From Umbelopsis ramanniana AG (Eukaryota; Mucoromycota; Umbelopsidomycetes; Umbelopsidales; Umbelopsidaceae): a stretch of DNA of 64,000 nt. The translations under genes and the position numbers were made by a program. Positions within the stretch are counted from its first letter, which is position 1, and every line of letters starts with the position of its first letter. The stretch lies in NCBI RefSeq assembly GCF_025399195.1, contig NW_026252125.1, positions 1-64,000 of the forward strand, given 5' to 3'. Shown here piece after piece: positions 12,791-23,303 of this stretch. The notes under the pieces were generated by a model. It ran no database searches, was not told the DNA's origin, and saw nothing but the letters and a program-made list of their open reading frames with translations.

Positions 12791-14576
12791 ATGCTAGTAA
12801 AGACGTATACCTTGGCAATCCTTGGTAAGGAAACAAAGAAAAACCTTTCCATGAATACGAACTGTAGCCCACAAAACTTAACACTCGGTGTACAGTTGCA
12901 GCCATGATGGCGACATCACAAGCAGCGACAAATCCCCACGCTGACAACGTTATGTCAGGCGAGATGATGAATAGTGGCTCCATGAGCCCAGAATTTGCAT
13001 CAGAAAAGGATATTTCAGACATGACATTCATATCAACATCTGGAGAGAACATGAAGAATATGGCCAATTCAAAGGTTGCTGCTCATATGAAGCCTCTCGC
13101 TTCAGAAGCTGATGCATCGGAATTTCTAGACACCACCACTATAGAAAGTTTGGATTTTGCTACACCTGTCGCTTCCGGCAATAACAAGCACAAAAATTAT
13201 GCTGCCACCAGCGCACGAGTGAATAAAGCCACCGGTGCCCAACTCCATGCTGCTATGGCTTCTGCATCGCTTACTCCAGAGCAGAAGAATAAACTAAAGA
13301 AAGGTAAGTGTACATGTCTTTACAGAACCAAATGGGATATATCCACATTAAAAACCTGACAATGTCTTCACTTCTAGGCATTGAGATCATCCAAAGTGTT
13401 CAAGAATCCGCCACTATCAATTCTGATTCATTGCCAAGTGCAGTGTTACCTCCTGTCCCTTTGATGACAGCTTGTGGCACTCAAGGTCAAATCGCAGTTA
13501 CATACGTATGTGTTAATATCAAATTCTGGCGATGGATGAAATTTCCAAGCAGACTGACCTAAAAGTTTTTATTTTGTTTTATTTAAATTCCCTTGCGTCA
13601 CGACAGAGCGAAGGACCCAGCGATGCTACTGCTAGAATTGTGAAGCAACTAAATGCGGCGAACGCAAAAGTAACCTTCTTCGTTAATGCAACATGGTATG
13701 TGATTTATCAGCTTTAATGCGCCGCAATCTCGTAGAACGCGTTATTTTACTTTTTTGGGATGTACTGTTTTAATAATTTTACGTCTGACAATAGGTTGTA
13801 TTCACAACAATATGCCATGGTGGTCCAAAACACGTACAATGCCGGTCATTTTATTGGAATGACCTACCGTGTCAAGAATGACGATTCCTCAACCCTTTCC
13901 GAGGATGAAATACGAAATGATATCATTAATGATGCCAGAGTTATTCAGAGCTTAATTAACGTCGCACCCAAATATGTTCGTCTTCACTACACAAACGTGG
14001 AAGATACGAAGACAGAGAACATTCTAAAGGAATTAGGTATGGTTCTCGTCGGATATAACCTTGATAGTCAGGACTACTCCAAGTCTGCCAAGACTCAAGA
14101 TGTGTACAAGACTGCTTTCCAAAAGCAAAAGGAAACATACGATGCCAAGGGTTCATTTATCTCCATCCAATATGACATCCCAGACACTAGCTCGTTGGAG
14201 TCGTTATCTTACATCTTAAACACTATTAATGATGAAGGATATACCATGGTGAGAATGGATGGATGTCTCAACGATCCCAAGCCATACAGAAAAGGTATGC
14301 TTATTTTGCACAGGCTATATTTGAATTTCCCAGTACTGACCGTTTTTTGTATGATCCACAGATGCCGCCAGCAATGAATATGTGTCTGATAAATTTACAT
14401 TCAACACTACTGGATATAAAGAGGGTCAAACTCCAATGCAGCGAGGTGTCATTATTGACGACAATGGAAGTGAAACCACGACAACCTCTATCAAAAGCGG
14501 CGCCAGCTTGGCAACTCTCTCTGTAGGAGCTGTCGCTGCTCATTTGGTCCTTTTCTTGATGGGTGCCTTTATATAA
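12791..14576 (+). CDS. GPI-anchored polysaccharide deacetylase-like (NodB) protein, catalytic motifs lost
   Basis: Six exons: 12791-12824, 12896-13303, 13378-13505, 13607-13695, 13795-14294 and 14362-14576, giving 457 aa. The 34-nt first exon supplies a signal peptide (MLVKTYTLAILVAAMMATSQ). A low-complexity region follows, then a NodB-fold domain from about residue 185, and a C-terminal hydrophobic tail after a Ser/Thr-rich stretch that fits a GPI anchor. The fold is recognisable from AKVTFFVNATWLYSQQY and from GHFIGMTYRV. However, TFDDGP is TYSEGP, the metal-binding H-S/T-x-x-H is replaced by MTYRVK, and the Arg-Pro-Pro/Tyr motif reads RLHYT. Metal-dependent deacetylation therefore looks impossible. 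It is probably a cell-wall protein that binds chitin or chitosan without hydrolysing it; the binding role is inference. Confidence 0.85.
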
Positions 14577-14922
14577 TCAGCTGAAAACGATTGGCTTACA
14601 GCATAATTTTGATCTTCTTATGGGATCGTTCCCCAATTAGAGCTTTGTATACGGCTCAATCTTTTACAGCCTAACAAATACAGGAACCAGTAGCCGGTAT
14701 CATTTCACTCATTGTAATTAATCTTAGACAATATAAACGTAAACGTGTAACTCTTGCGTGCTATTTTATTTGCGTGTGTAAAAATTGAGCGATTGTGCTA
14801 TAACAAAGTCCATTATAGCGAGTGAACGAACACAGGTGGTCCTATGCATTGCATTGTGATGATGAAGAATGAAAACAGGGATGGTATTATTTTTTATTAA
14901 AATATATTGTGTATAGATAAAC
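14577..14922. other. Convergent 3' intergenic region
   Basis: AT-rich spacer between the ends of two convergent genes. Nothing else seen. Confidence 0.5.
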
Positions 14923-16916
14923 TTAAGTACGAGAGGTAAATCGGACATGGACATTTTCCAACATGGAGGTAAAGCGAGCACCTTCCATAACAGGGTACGC
15001 TGAAGGCGGTCTAGCGACCTCAGTGATATCGTAGAGTGAAAAGACGAGAACAGCTGCATAAACAAGCTCCAAATTTGCCATATGACGACCGGGGCAAACT
15101 CTTGGGCCGCCGCCGAAGGTCCAGTCGAGTCTTTCCATCTGTCTCTTCTGTTCGGGTGTGGCGTCAATCCAGCGTTCAGGTTTGAACAAGAAGGGATCTG
15201 GCGTTGGACAATAACGCATACCAGCAACTCTGGTAAGCATCATGATATTAGTACCTTTGGGAAGAACATAGCCATCGATAACAGTATCGTGAATGGCCTC
15301 TACACCAGCAAATGGAGCAACGGGATGGAGTCTCTGAGTCTCATTGATGACTGCGGTTGTATAAGGAAATTGGGCAAAGATATTCTCCTCCATAGCGTCG
15401 CTTATTTCGTCAGATGACATCTGCTTTCTAGCAGACGGACTGCCAAGGATTGCGTCCACCTCAGCGTGCAGTTTTCGTTGTACATCAGGATTTGCCGCCA
15501 ATAGATAAGCCATAGTCTGCATTGTATTTGCAGTCGTATCTAAGAAAGTTGCCAAGACTTAGAATGTATGATCTCTACCTTTAAAAAACAGTGTTTTTTA
15601 TACACTCACCATAGCCAGCACTGATGACGGTAAGTAGATTGCCAACCATATCCTTAATTGACATCTTGCTAGCAGCCTTTGATGCTGACAGTAGGCCAGA
15701 GACCTCAATCTTGTTGATATCTTGGTGATTGATTGAATACCAAAGTGACTCCAGCATAGTGCTCATTTTATCGGACTTTTCCTTGTACGTATTGGGATCA
15801 TAGTCTTCAATGATGGTCCGTACTGACTGATTCAATTTGGCCACGGTTTCGTCAAATTTGCGATCCTCGGCATCTCTGAATCCCACTTTGTGCCATGGGA
15901 TAATTTGGAAAAGTCTTCTGCGCATAACTGTGAAGATAACCTTGATGTCCTCTAAGATGTTTTCAGGCAAACATTCCTCCTTGTCTATATAGTCCATTCA
16001 CCGTGATGAGTTACCCTATTCCTTATGTGTCATCGGACGCTGTTAACAGTAACTTACCGTGAGCAAATGAGAAATCAATAACAACACCGAAGGCGAAGGC
16101 GCTGAACATATCAATTGTATTCTTCAATTCCTCTGGGTTATAGAAATTGGTCTTCGTGTATCTGCTGTTAGGGTCTTGCACTACTGTGGGATACCACTTA
16201 TTGTCGATTTCATCGACCTCCTTTGAGAAACGGTCCAGCGACTTGCGCAGTTCAGTGGCATGCTTAATGATCAATTGTTTGGTCTTGTTGATTTTGCCTG
16301 GTGCGAATTGGGGAAATACCCAAGCTCTGCTATGGCGCCAATCATCACCTGTACAGTGTGAAGATTAGCAATTAGACGTATCGAATAACAGTAATCGATC
16401 CATGTACACTAACCTTCCATTGAGAAAAGACCAGGAACGCCTGAGTCCTGGAACTGTTTTTCAATGTTGAATGACCGTTTAAAGTTATTGGGACGCTCCC
16501 TGAAAAGCTTTTCAATAGCCTGAGGGGAGGATGCAAGCACAACACGCATAGGACCAATGAACATTTGTGCCATTTCTCCATATTTCCTAATCAAATCAGT
16601 TTAAGAATAGGGATTGATTTTGCCTTGGTGTGAAACAGGATACTCACCAACCAATGGCCTCAGTGAAGGCATTCAACTCATCCATTTTGAATTGAAGGCT
16701 ATGGCCGACGATGGGAAGGTAGTCTGGCCCTGGCAAGCTTTCAATAGGTTTACCTTGCAGCTTGGGAGCACTCTTCTTTTTCCTATAAATGTGGGCAGCT
16801 CCAACTAGCGTTACAACACCAGCAGTGACAGCGACAGCCTGACGGTTCTCTTCAACAGCTTTGACCAGCTTTTCTGTGCTAGGAAGCCATTGGCGTAGTT
16901 GATCGAGTTGATTCAT
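14923..16916 (-). CDS. Cytochrome P450 monooxygenase
   Basis: Five exons: 16916-16648, 16586-16414, 16348-16058, 15984-15610 and 15557-14923, giving 580 aa. The first true ATG is at 16916; the frame stays open slightly upstream without an ATG. An N-terminal helix (VAVTAGVVTLVGAAHIY) anchors it in the ER, followed by a proline-rich hinge (LPGPDYLPIVG). The I-helix region includes ATFLDTTANT, which is spliced across the last junction. The ExxR motif is in NETQRLHPVAP, and the heme loop is FGGGPRVCPGRHMANLEL with its invariant Cys. It resembles the CYP509-type P450s common in Mucoromycota, though the family number is a guess. Substrate is unknown. A Zn2Cys6 gene is divergent 557 bp away and may regulate it. 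Confidence 0.92.
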
Positions 16917-17473
16917 AGTTGTCGACAATACGACAGATTTAGTGCGAGTTATTTAATTGCTGGGGAGAATGAGTATTTGCTTTTTTTATAAAGAGTTTGA
17001 CTCCGTTTCCGGAGGGTGAGTCAAGCTGGACATAATCCGGAACAAAATGTTAAAACCCCTTCTTGCGCGCTTTCCGCCACGAGGTATCCCGATATTCCAG
17101 TCCCGGGAATAGAAAGACGTTGTTCAACATAGAACATTGCATTGAATTTGATCATTGACAAGATGTGAAAAGGGGGGGGGGACTGATCCGTGTCAGGGAT
17201 GGAAAGTTAAGGATGACAGCAAAAACCCTATTTGTCTTTCGTAGAAGAGATATCCGTGATGTATGAATATGCCAGTGTACTGCCATCACCTTATTAAAGA
17301 TATGAAGCAAATCCGGTTCATTCCATAGGCTCTACTATCGTTTCATTTCAATTTATCTGAACAAAGGAGCTGTCGATCCTTTATGCAGCGTTTCACCATT
17401 TGCTTAGCTCAACACTTTTTGCCTAAAACCATAAAATGGTCACAAAAAAAGTACGAGCACCCTTTTGTCAGCC
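16917..17473. promoter_or_regulatory. Divergent P450 / Zn2Cys6 promoter with CCGG sites
   Basis: The 557 bp between the two starts contains TCCGGA twice (17008-17013 and 17036-17041, 28 bp apart) and a further ATCCGGTT near 17310. These match CGG/CCG half-site chemistry of Zn2Cys6 proteins. A G-tract of about ten bases lies near 17174. Whether the adjacent factor binds here is inference. Confidence 0.4.
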
Positions 17474-19030
17474 ATGTTCGAGCCCATTTCATGCATTGAA
17501 TGTAGACGACGAAAAGTCAAATGCAATCGCAGAAACCCTTGCGACCAGTGCACACTGCGAAAAGCAGCCATGGATTGTAAATACCCCACTGCTTTAAGAA
17601 GACGGCGAGCTCCAGACACCGAAGACTCCCAGGAGCTAGAAACGTTACGGAGCAGGCTGAACGATGTTGAATCCCTATTGGCGGATATACAACAAAAAAA
17701 TCAGCCGGACGACGCGCCTATGGAAGAACTTTCAAAGTACCTCGATCATGCCGCCCTCGCATCCATGCTAAAACCTCTTCGAGAATCCTTGGAAAACTAT
17801 GAACAATCCATTAGTTATGTCTTTGAGGAATATGACGATCCGACTGCGCTCCTGCTTCCTCGCATTATGGATAACGAAGATACAGAAACTGATTTTATTG
17901 CATTCCTTATCGCTTACTTTTTCCAGTTGGCCGACCATCCATACGTTTCCAGCGCTGAAACATATGAGCTTGTGCGACAAATGCACACGTTGAATCAAGA
18001 TGGACTGCTGCTTTTGATGATTTTGGCAACCAGTTCGCGCAGTCTTCCTTCCAATCATCCCGTTTTGACTGAAACCGGCCTTACTGCTGGTGAGATCTCA
18101 GAGCGCTTCATGGAGAGCTATAACAAGCAACGAAGTTATTTCACCAAAGAGAGCCTTGCTACAGTTCAAGCTCATATTCTCGCCTGCTATCACCATATGG
18201 CGTTTGAAAGAGTTGAAAGTGGATGGAAGTCAATGGTAGCTGGCGTTGGTGCAGCGTGGAGCATCAACCTTCATGTTGTCAACCCCTCTCGACCCACTGT
18301 TCCTCAAGAACGGCGCTGTCAAATATGGGCGGCGCTTTCCGTATTGGAAGCCACGGTATGCGGAACGCAAGGACGACCAAACCTTATTACCATAGCTGGG
18401 TTGCAATCGGATGTGCACTCTACGAAACAAATGACAGACACCTCAAGTCTGTGTCGCCAAATCAATATCCAAACTACTACTGGCCTCCTCATGGACTATC
18501 ATTCTGTCCTAGCCTTTGATGCTGCCATTGATGATGAGGTTGCCAAACTGGAACACAGTCTAGGCGGAAAACCTCAAATCGAAGGTGTTATTCTCGAATT
18601 ACTTGCTGTCCAAGCCAAGCTCCATCAACCACATATAACAAGTCACCCGCAGTCAGAAAAGAAGATGACTTTTGCACTCACGAAGTTTTTGTATCATCTA
18701 AAGAACATCGTAATGGTCCTTGGTAACGACCTGAACACCAGGATTACACTATTGCAGTGCAGGTTCGTGCAAGTACTTATAATCCTCTATACATATTTTC
18801 ACACTGGAGGGTCTCTACTGGATAGGCAAACTATCAACAATGATCTTTCCAGTATCATTGCTTCAGGAGTTTGGCGTGAGAACGCAAAAGCGGTGGTAGA
18901 CATGATTGTATACAATCCGGACAAACGTGTTGAGCTGAATCTGGACGCTGATTCTTTCCCAGGGATGGTGTACGCTTTAACACAAAGCGATTTCATTCCT
19001 GAAGATTTCTTTGGGGCTATTGTGTCCTAA
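17474..19030 (+). CDS. Zn2Cys6 transcription factor
   Basis: Intronless, 518 aa from the ATG at 17474. The first ATG lies three codons inside a frame that is open upstream without an ATG. The zinc cluster occupies residues 7-35 (CIECRRRKVKCNRRNPCDQC, then a Cys after eight residues). It is followed by a basic stretch ALRRRRAP and a predicted coiled coil (ETLRSRLNDVESLLADIQQ) for dimerisation. The remaining 400 residues are helical, and the fungal-TF middle homology region is weak (ILACYHHMAFERVESGWKSM, then RRCQIWAALSVLEATVCG). It should be a nuclear activator or repressor. The divergent P450 is the natural target candidate. It is not a close relative of the regulator at 1504-4023, which has three exons and a different middle domain. 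Confidence 0.88.
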   Translation: MFEPISCIECRRRKVKCNRRNPCDQCTLRKAAMDCKYPTALRRRRAPDTEDSQELETLRSRLNDVESLLADIQQKNQPDDAPMEELSKYLDHAALASMLKPLRESLENYEQSISYVFEEYDDPTALLLPRIMDNEDTETDFIAFLIAYFFQLADHPYVSSAETYELVRQMHTLNQDGLLLLMILATSSRSLPSNHPVLTETGLTAGEISERFMESYNKQRSYFTKESLATVQAHILACYHHMAFERVESGWKSMVAGVGAAWSINLHVVNPSRPTVPQERRCQIWAALSVLEATVCGTQGRPNLITIAGLQSDVHSTKQMTDTSSLCRQINIQTTTGLLMDYHSVLAFDAAIDDEVAKLEHSLGGKPQIEGVILELLAVQAKLHQPHITSHPQSEKKMTFALTKFLYHLKNIVMVLGNDLNTRITLLQCRFVQVLIILYTYFHTGGSLLDRQTINNDLSSIIASGVWRENAKAVVDMIVYNPDKRVELNLDADSFPGMVYALTQSDFIPEDFFGAIVS

Positions 19031-20216
19031 AATTGAGAAAATGGAAAGAACGATATGTTTAAAACAGCACTATATTGTTTATACTCTTCTTTCGATGTAT
19101 CTGAATGTAGAAATGTTTGAAAGACACGGAGAAACCGATCAATAGTCTATAGTTTGATGCTATACATCGTACATCTTTTATTTCGTCTTACACTACCTCC
19201 ACATTATTGGAATTTACTTTTTCTCATTGCATTATTTCTATAAGTTGTCTATTCACCTTCGTGGTTGCATTTAGAAAATATATAAATACCTGTCATCTCA
19301 ATTTGAATGGCACTTACAGTGAAAGGAAACACGTATGCCTAGTAGGTCGATAATTTCAATTATCTAAGTATTTGCAATGTATTGCTTGCCTCTTGCTTCA
19401 TCCAATGAATCGCATGAGCTGCAAAATATGTACTGTTTTGAAACTAACGGATATGGAACATCAAGGGGAGACAACCTCTTCGCCAGACATTATTCAGCTT
19501 TTGTTAAATTGCATCTGGGATAATGCGCTTTGAGAGCTTTTTCTGCCTCGGCGAAGAAAATTGACTTGCAAAAGTTTATTCATTCGTCGTTCTAGTGGTA
19601 TATGCCAATGAGATTGTTACCATTTATAAGCTGTCTTTAAAAGTAGCGTTGAACGGCGACGGAATACGGCCTGCGTAGCCTATGCATGGTAAGCAAACTG
19701 AACTTTCCGGCGTTTACCGGACTTTGGCATCATATTGATTTGAGATGAAGGTTCTGATAACTTTGAGCAAACAAAATGTCTACAATATAAATCTTTCAGT
19801 ATCAAGGACAGGTGGCTGAAAACGATTATCATTCTGCGCTCTGTCAAGTGAAGTATCAGGTATAACAACATCTGCTTTCCATGGATCGGCCATTCAATTG
19901 CCACGTGTGGAATAATGAAGGGCTTAATAATGAACGGTTTGCTTAGCTACTTTAAAACATATCGAAGACAATGCGGTGTTGAAGGGAAATTCTAGAAGAC
20001 GGTCGATATAGCTTGTCGTACATGAGAGTACTTTGGGATATCGCTGATCAAGCTTAAAGCCGGTGGGGTTACGGAGTAAGGTCAAAGTCCGTGAGTTAAG
20101 TTTCAGTGTGGCGCATGCCTGCCTCCATCTGATAAATTCCAGCAAATAGCAAATGATATAAATTGTAGCAAAATTTATGGTCTTCTTTCATCAAAAAATT
20201 CTCTCCATCAGATAAT
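19031..20216. other. Intergenic, 1.2 kb, no gene supported
   Basis: Only short frames without conserved character. The last 60 bp before the SDR gene are AT-rich and would hold its core promoter. Confidence 0.55.
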
Positions 20217-20975
20217 ATGCCTACCAATACTTCAGCAAAACTCAACGGCAAGGTTGCTATCGTTACTGGCTCATCAAGGGGCCTGGGAGCTACCATTGCT
20301 ACCCATCTGGCTTCGCAAGGTGCTCAAGTGGTAGTGAACTTTGTTAACTCCGCAGAAAAAGCAAATTTGGTTGTATCTGCCATCAAGGATAACTGCGGTG
20401 AAGCGATTGCTGTGAAAGCCAATATTGGTACGGAGGATGGACCTCAAAAGCTGGTGGATGAAACTGTGAAAGCTTTTGGACATATTGATATTATCGTCAA
20501 TAATAGCGCGATTCTGAAAGTGGAAGAATTGGGTGAAATCATGACAGCGAATTTCGACGATAGTTACGCTATTAATGTTCGTGGCCCTCTGCTCTTGGTG
20601 CAAGCAAGTCTTCCTTATCTTAGAGACAATGGTAGAATCATCAACATATCCTCTACATCTGCACGTGCTGGATATCCTGGACTCTCTGTGTACGGCGGAA
20701 CCAAAGGTGCCATTGAAGCAATGTCCAGGGTCTGGGCATCGGAGCTCGGCCCAAAGCGCAACATAACAAGCAACTGTGTGGGCGCTGGCCCTATTATGAC
20801 GGATATGATCAACGATGATGTGGAATGGGCAAAGGGTATGACTGTCAATGCACCTCTTCCAAGAATCGCATCACCTGCGGATATTGCTGATATCGTTGGA
20901 TTTCTTGCCAGTGAACAAAGTCATTGGGTTACTGGAGATGTCATTAATGCTAATGGTGGCATCATCTTTTATTGA
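20217..20975 (+). CDS. Short-chain dehydrogenase/reductase (classical SDR)
   Basis: Intronless, 252 aa, usual length for a classical SDR. The cofactor loop is VTGSSRGLG near the N-terminus; NNSA replaces the common NNAG. The catalytic Ser lies in INISSTSARAG, and Tyr/Lys in YGGTKGAIEAM. The stretch after it has the GAGPIMTDM that follows strand 6. The C-terminus HWVTGDVINANGGI is typical of the 3-oxoacyl-ACP reductase / glucose-dehydrogenase-like subgroup. It is cytosolic by lack of any targeting sequence. The likely role is NAD(P)H-dependent reduction of a small ketone or aldehyde; substrate unknown. Confidence 0.9.
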   Translation: MPTNTSAKLNGKVAIVTGSSRGLGATIATHLASQGAQVVVNFVNSAEKANLVVSAIKDNCGEAIAVKANIGTEDGPQKLVDETVKAFGHIDIIVNNSAILKVEELGEIMTANFDDSYAINVRGPLLLVQASLPYLRDNGRIINISSTSARAGYPGLSVYGGTKGAIEAMSRVWASELGPKRNITSNCVGAGPIMTDMINDDVEWAKGMTVNAPLPRIASPADIADIVGFLASEQSHWVTGDVINANGGIIFY

Positions 20976-21319
20976 GCACTGGGTATGGCTTCTGAACATG
21001 GGAGGACATATCCATAGATGAGCATTTATGAATTCGTTATATAACTTCTCAATCTGTACTTCCCAATATTCCTTCCGCATTAGCAGTTACTGTGTGGTAA
21101 AGACAAATAGTAAACATGATTTATCTCCTGATTTTGATCACCCCATGCGAGCATATATAATTGTAGTTAATGACATAGAAATAGCACTTGCAAATCTAAG
21201 CGCAAGCCATTTTGAAACCCGTTCGCTTCTTTTATTTACAGCAAGCGTGTCATAATCCATCTATATTGTACATGTCACTATTATACACATTTAGGAACCA
21301 TACATTAGAGATTGTCCGT
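20976..21319. other. Convergent 3' intergenic region
   Basis: AT-rich spacer between convergent genes; nothing else seen. Confidence 0.5.
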
Positions 21320-22171
21320 TCAGTCCCAACCGTCGACCTCTAAACCAGCTCCAAGACCATCGCCAGTCCTTGTCATCTTCTTTGCATCGTTTTCCAGTTC
21401 TGCAACTACGTCTATTTTGCTTCTCTTTCTTTTCTTGTTTGTCTTATCCACGACAGAGACTACACCAGATCGAGCGGCGATATCCGACTTAGCATCCAAA
21501 ATAGTCTCACCTGGCTCTGGGATCTTGATTGTCTCAATAACCGCCATAGAATCAACATCAGGCTCTTTTTCGGTAGTGGGTGGTTTCTCTTCTTCCAATT
21601 TTTCATGCTTGTCCTGTCTGTCCTCGTCTGTAGGTTCGGGAGGAGGTGCGAAGAAAGTATCATGCTTTTGTTTTGTTGGCTTCGATATGCTAGCCTTGCG
21701 TTGTTGACCCTTATTAGGCTTGCCAGTATCCGTTTGCTTCTTTCTATCGCCTTCAACATCGTCGCCCGCTTTCTGAGGAGGTGCAAAGAAGGTGTCATGT
21801 TTTTGCTTTGCAAGTTTGGATGGTCGATCTTTCGTTGCTGGTTGTGGTTTGGAGTATGGCTTATTCCTGCCTTTAAAGTCTGATTTGGCTTTGTTGGCGG
21901 CATATGGCTTTTTCTGGTGCTTCTTTTCGATCTTGCCACTATCTTTGCCATGGCTAGTCTCGGGGGCAGCAAAGAATGGGTCATGCGCGAGCTTCCCTGA
22001 TTTAGGCTCGCGATCCTTAGAAGCTGGAGCATGAGGTTTTACTTTTTCCTTTCCGCGGTTCTGATCAATCCCCTTCTTCTGACCATTTATGATCTCTTTT
22101 CCATGTTCGTCTTGCTGTTTCGAAAGATTCCTTTCCTTAATGGCTTGTTTTTTCGCTTTGCTTTTGGGCAT
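21320..22171 (-). CDS. Lysine-rich protein with three HD-x-FFA-x-P repeats, family not recognised
   Basis: Single exon, 283 aa, very rich in Lys, Asp, Glu and Pro and probably disordered. Three short hydrophobic modules stand out against the charged background: HDPFFAAP at about 63-70, HDTFFAPP at 125-132 and HDTFFAPP at 170-177, the last two each preceded by KQK. A basic stretch KKRKRSKIDVVAELENDAKK follows near residue 245, and the tail GLGAGLEVDGWD is acidic/aromatic. Basic clusters suggest a nuclear or nucleolar protein, perhaps in ribosome biogenesis, with the FFA modules as docking peptides. That is inference from composition only. The opposite strand also stays open here, but its frames lack sensible features. 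Confidence 0.65.
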   Translation of the reverse strand: MPKSKAKKQAIKERNLSKQQDEHGKEIINGQKKGIDQNRGKEKVKPHAPASKDREPKSGKLAHDPFFAAPETSHGKDSGKIEKKHQKKPYAANKAKSDFKGRNKPYSKPQPATKDRPSKLAKQKHDTFFAPPQKAGDDVEGDRKKQTDTGKPNKGQQRKASISKPTKQKHDTFFAPPPEPTDEDRQDKHEKLEEEKPPTTEKEPDVDSMAVIETIKIPEPGETILDAKSDIAARSGVVSVVDKTNKKRKRSKIDVVAELENDAKKMTRTGDGLGAGLEVDGWD

Positions 22172-22816
22172 TTGGGCTACAAATTATGAGTATAGCGACT
22201 TGCTGTCAAGAAGGAGAGAAATTTTTTTGGTTGCAACTCCGTAAAATTTCAAGACTTGTTGGACTTCTAGCAGCGGCACAGCTCAATACATACTTCAAAG
22301 CATCATGTTACATATCTTACGATCCGCAACCTTCTTTGTCACTCTCTTCTACTCATGTTACTTTTGTATGGCGTCGGCACAATCTATGGTATATCTTGAG
22401 AATTAAGCTGACATTTGCGATGCTTCGTATCATGTGTGGTAACTGACTCTATACGTGCGAGATCGAAGCAGACAGCTTCCAAGGCTGGGAAACTTAAAGT
22501 TGTCTGATCGTATTTTCAATAATGCTTCTGCACTCATAAACACAGGAGTACCATAAATGATCTGTTGGATTGAATGCGTGGAAATGAACACACGCCGTCC
22601 ACGGAGTCGAAAAAAAAAAAACGACTCATAGAGCGGCATCAGCAACTACTATAACTCTTGTTCATGAATCAAGGGTAGCCCACTCAAAATTGCTTAGCAT
22701 TTCATAGAGGCATTTCATTTGTATATAATATGTACAGATACTGTCGGAACGGTTTGATAGCCGAATTCGTGGAAACTGAGAAAGTCTAAAGGAAAGTATA
22801 TAAGGAAAACGCATAG
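22172..22816. other. Intergenic, no gene seen
   Basis: Contains short A-tracts (near 22608-22620) and the presumed 5' region of the lysine-rich gene and 3' region of DAD4. No coding sense detected. Confidence 0.5.
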
Positions 22817-23155
22817 CTATATGGGCTCGGAGAAGTTATCGGTGCTTTCAAGATGAATCTGAACAGAGGAACCGTATGTAGACCACATTTGAGCAATCAG
22901 TGCTATGTCATTGTTATGCTTGTTGATGTCCTATGGTAAAGCGGAATTAGATGGATATTGTCGACCCATGATCCCATTTGCATTCATACCTCCAAACGTT
23001 CGTTCAGATCCGTCACCACTTGATTCAACTTGACCTGCACAGAAATTCATCAGCTCCAAAGATGTAATACTTCATTAAAATAGGATTCTACATACCACAT
23101 TAGCAACGATTCTGCTCAGCAAAGCATTCTGCTGCTGTTCATGTGGATTTTCCAT
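22817..23155 (-). CDS. DAD4: DASH complex subunit Dad4
   Basis: Three small exons (23155-23096, 23034-22990, 22930-22817) give exactly 72 aa, the length of yeast Dad4. Exons 1 and 2 are each too short to stand out as ORFs. The protein opens MENPHEQQQNALLSRIVANV, continues VKLNQVVTDLNERLE and then DINKHNNDIALIAQMWSTY, matching the Dad4 family almost residue for residue in the N-terminal half. Dad4 is a structural subunit of the DASH/Dam1 complex, which forms rings around spindle microtubules and couples them to kinetochores. The gene is divergent from the Myb-like gene with about 150 bp between starts. Confidence 0.93.
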
Positions 23156-23303
23156 GATGTAAGGGACTGGAATGAAAGACTCATCCCGTCAGGCGCGTCA
23201 CAAGTTTCCAGAAAATAAAAATTTCCAGGCGCGTCCATTTAACAGGTACACTTTTCGACAAGACGTGATTCGAATTTCCTTTCACGAAACATCCACTCAC
23301 AAA

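Noticed and set aside
21312-22034. Long frames on the + strand opposite the lysine-rich gene
   Set aside because: Cys/Phe/Leu-rich antisense reading of Lys/Glu codons; no start context or domain, so a shadow.
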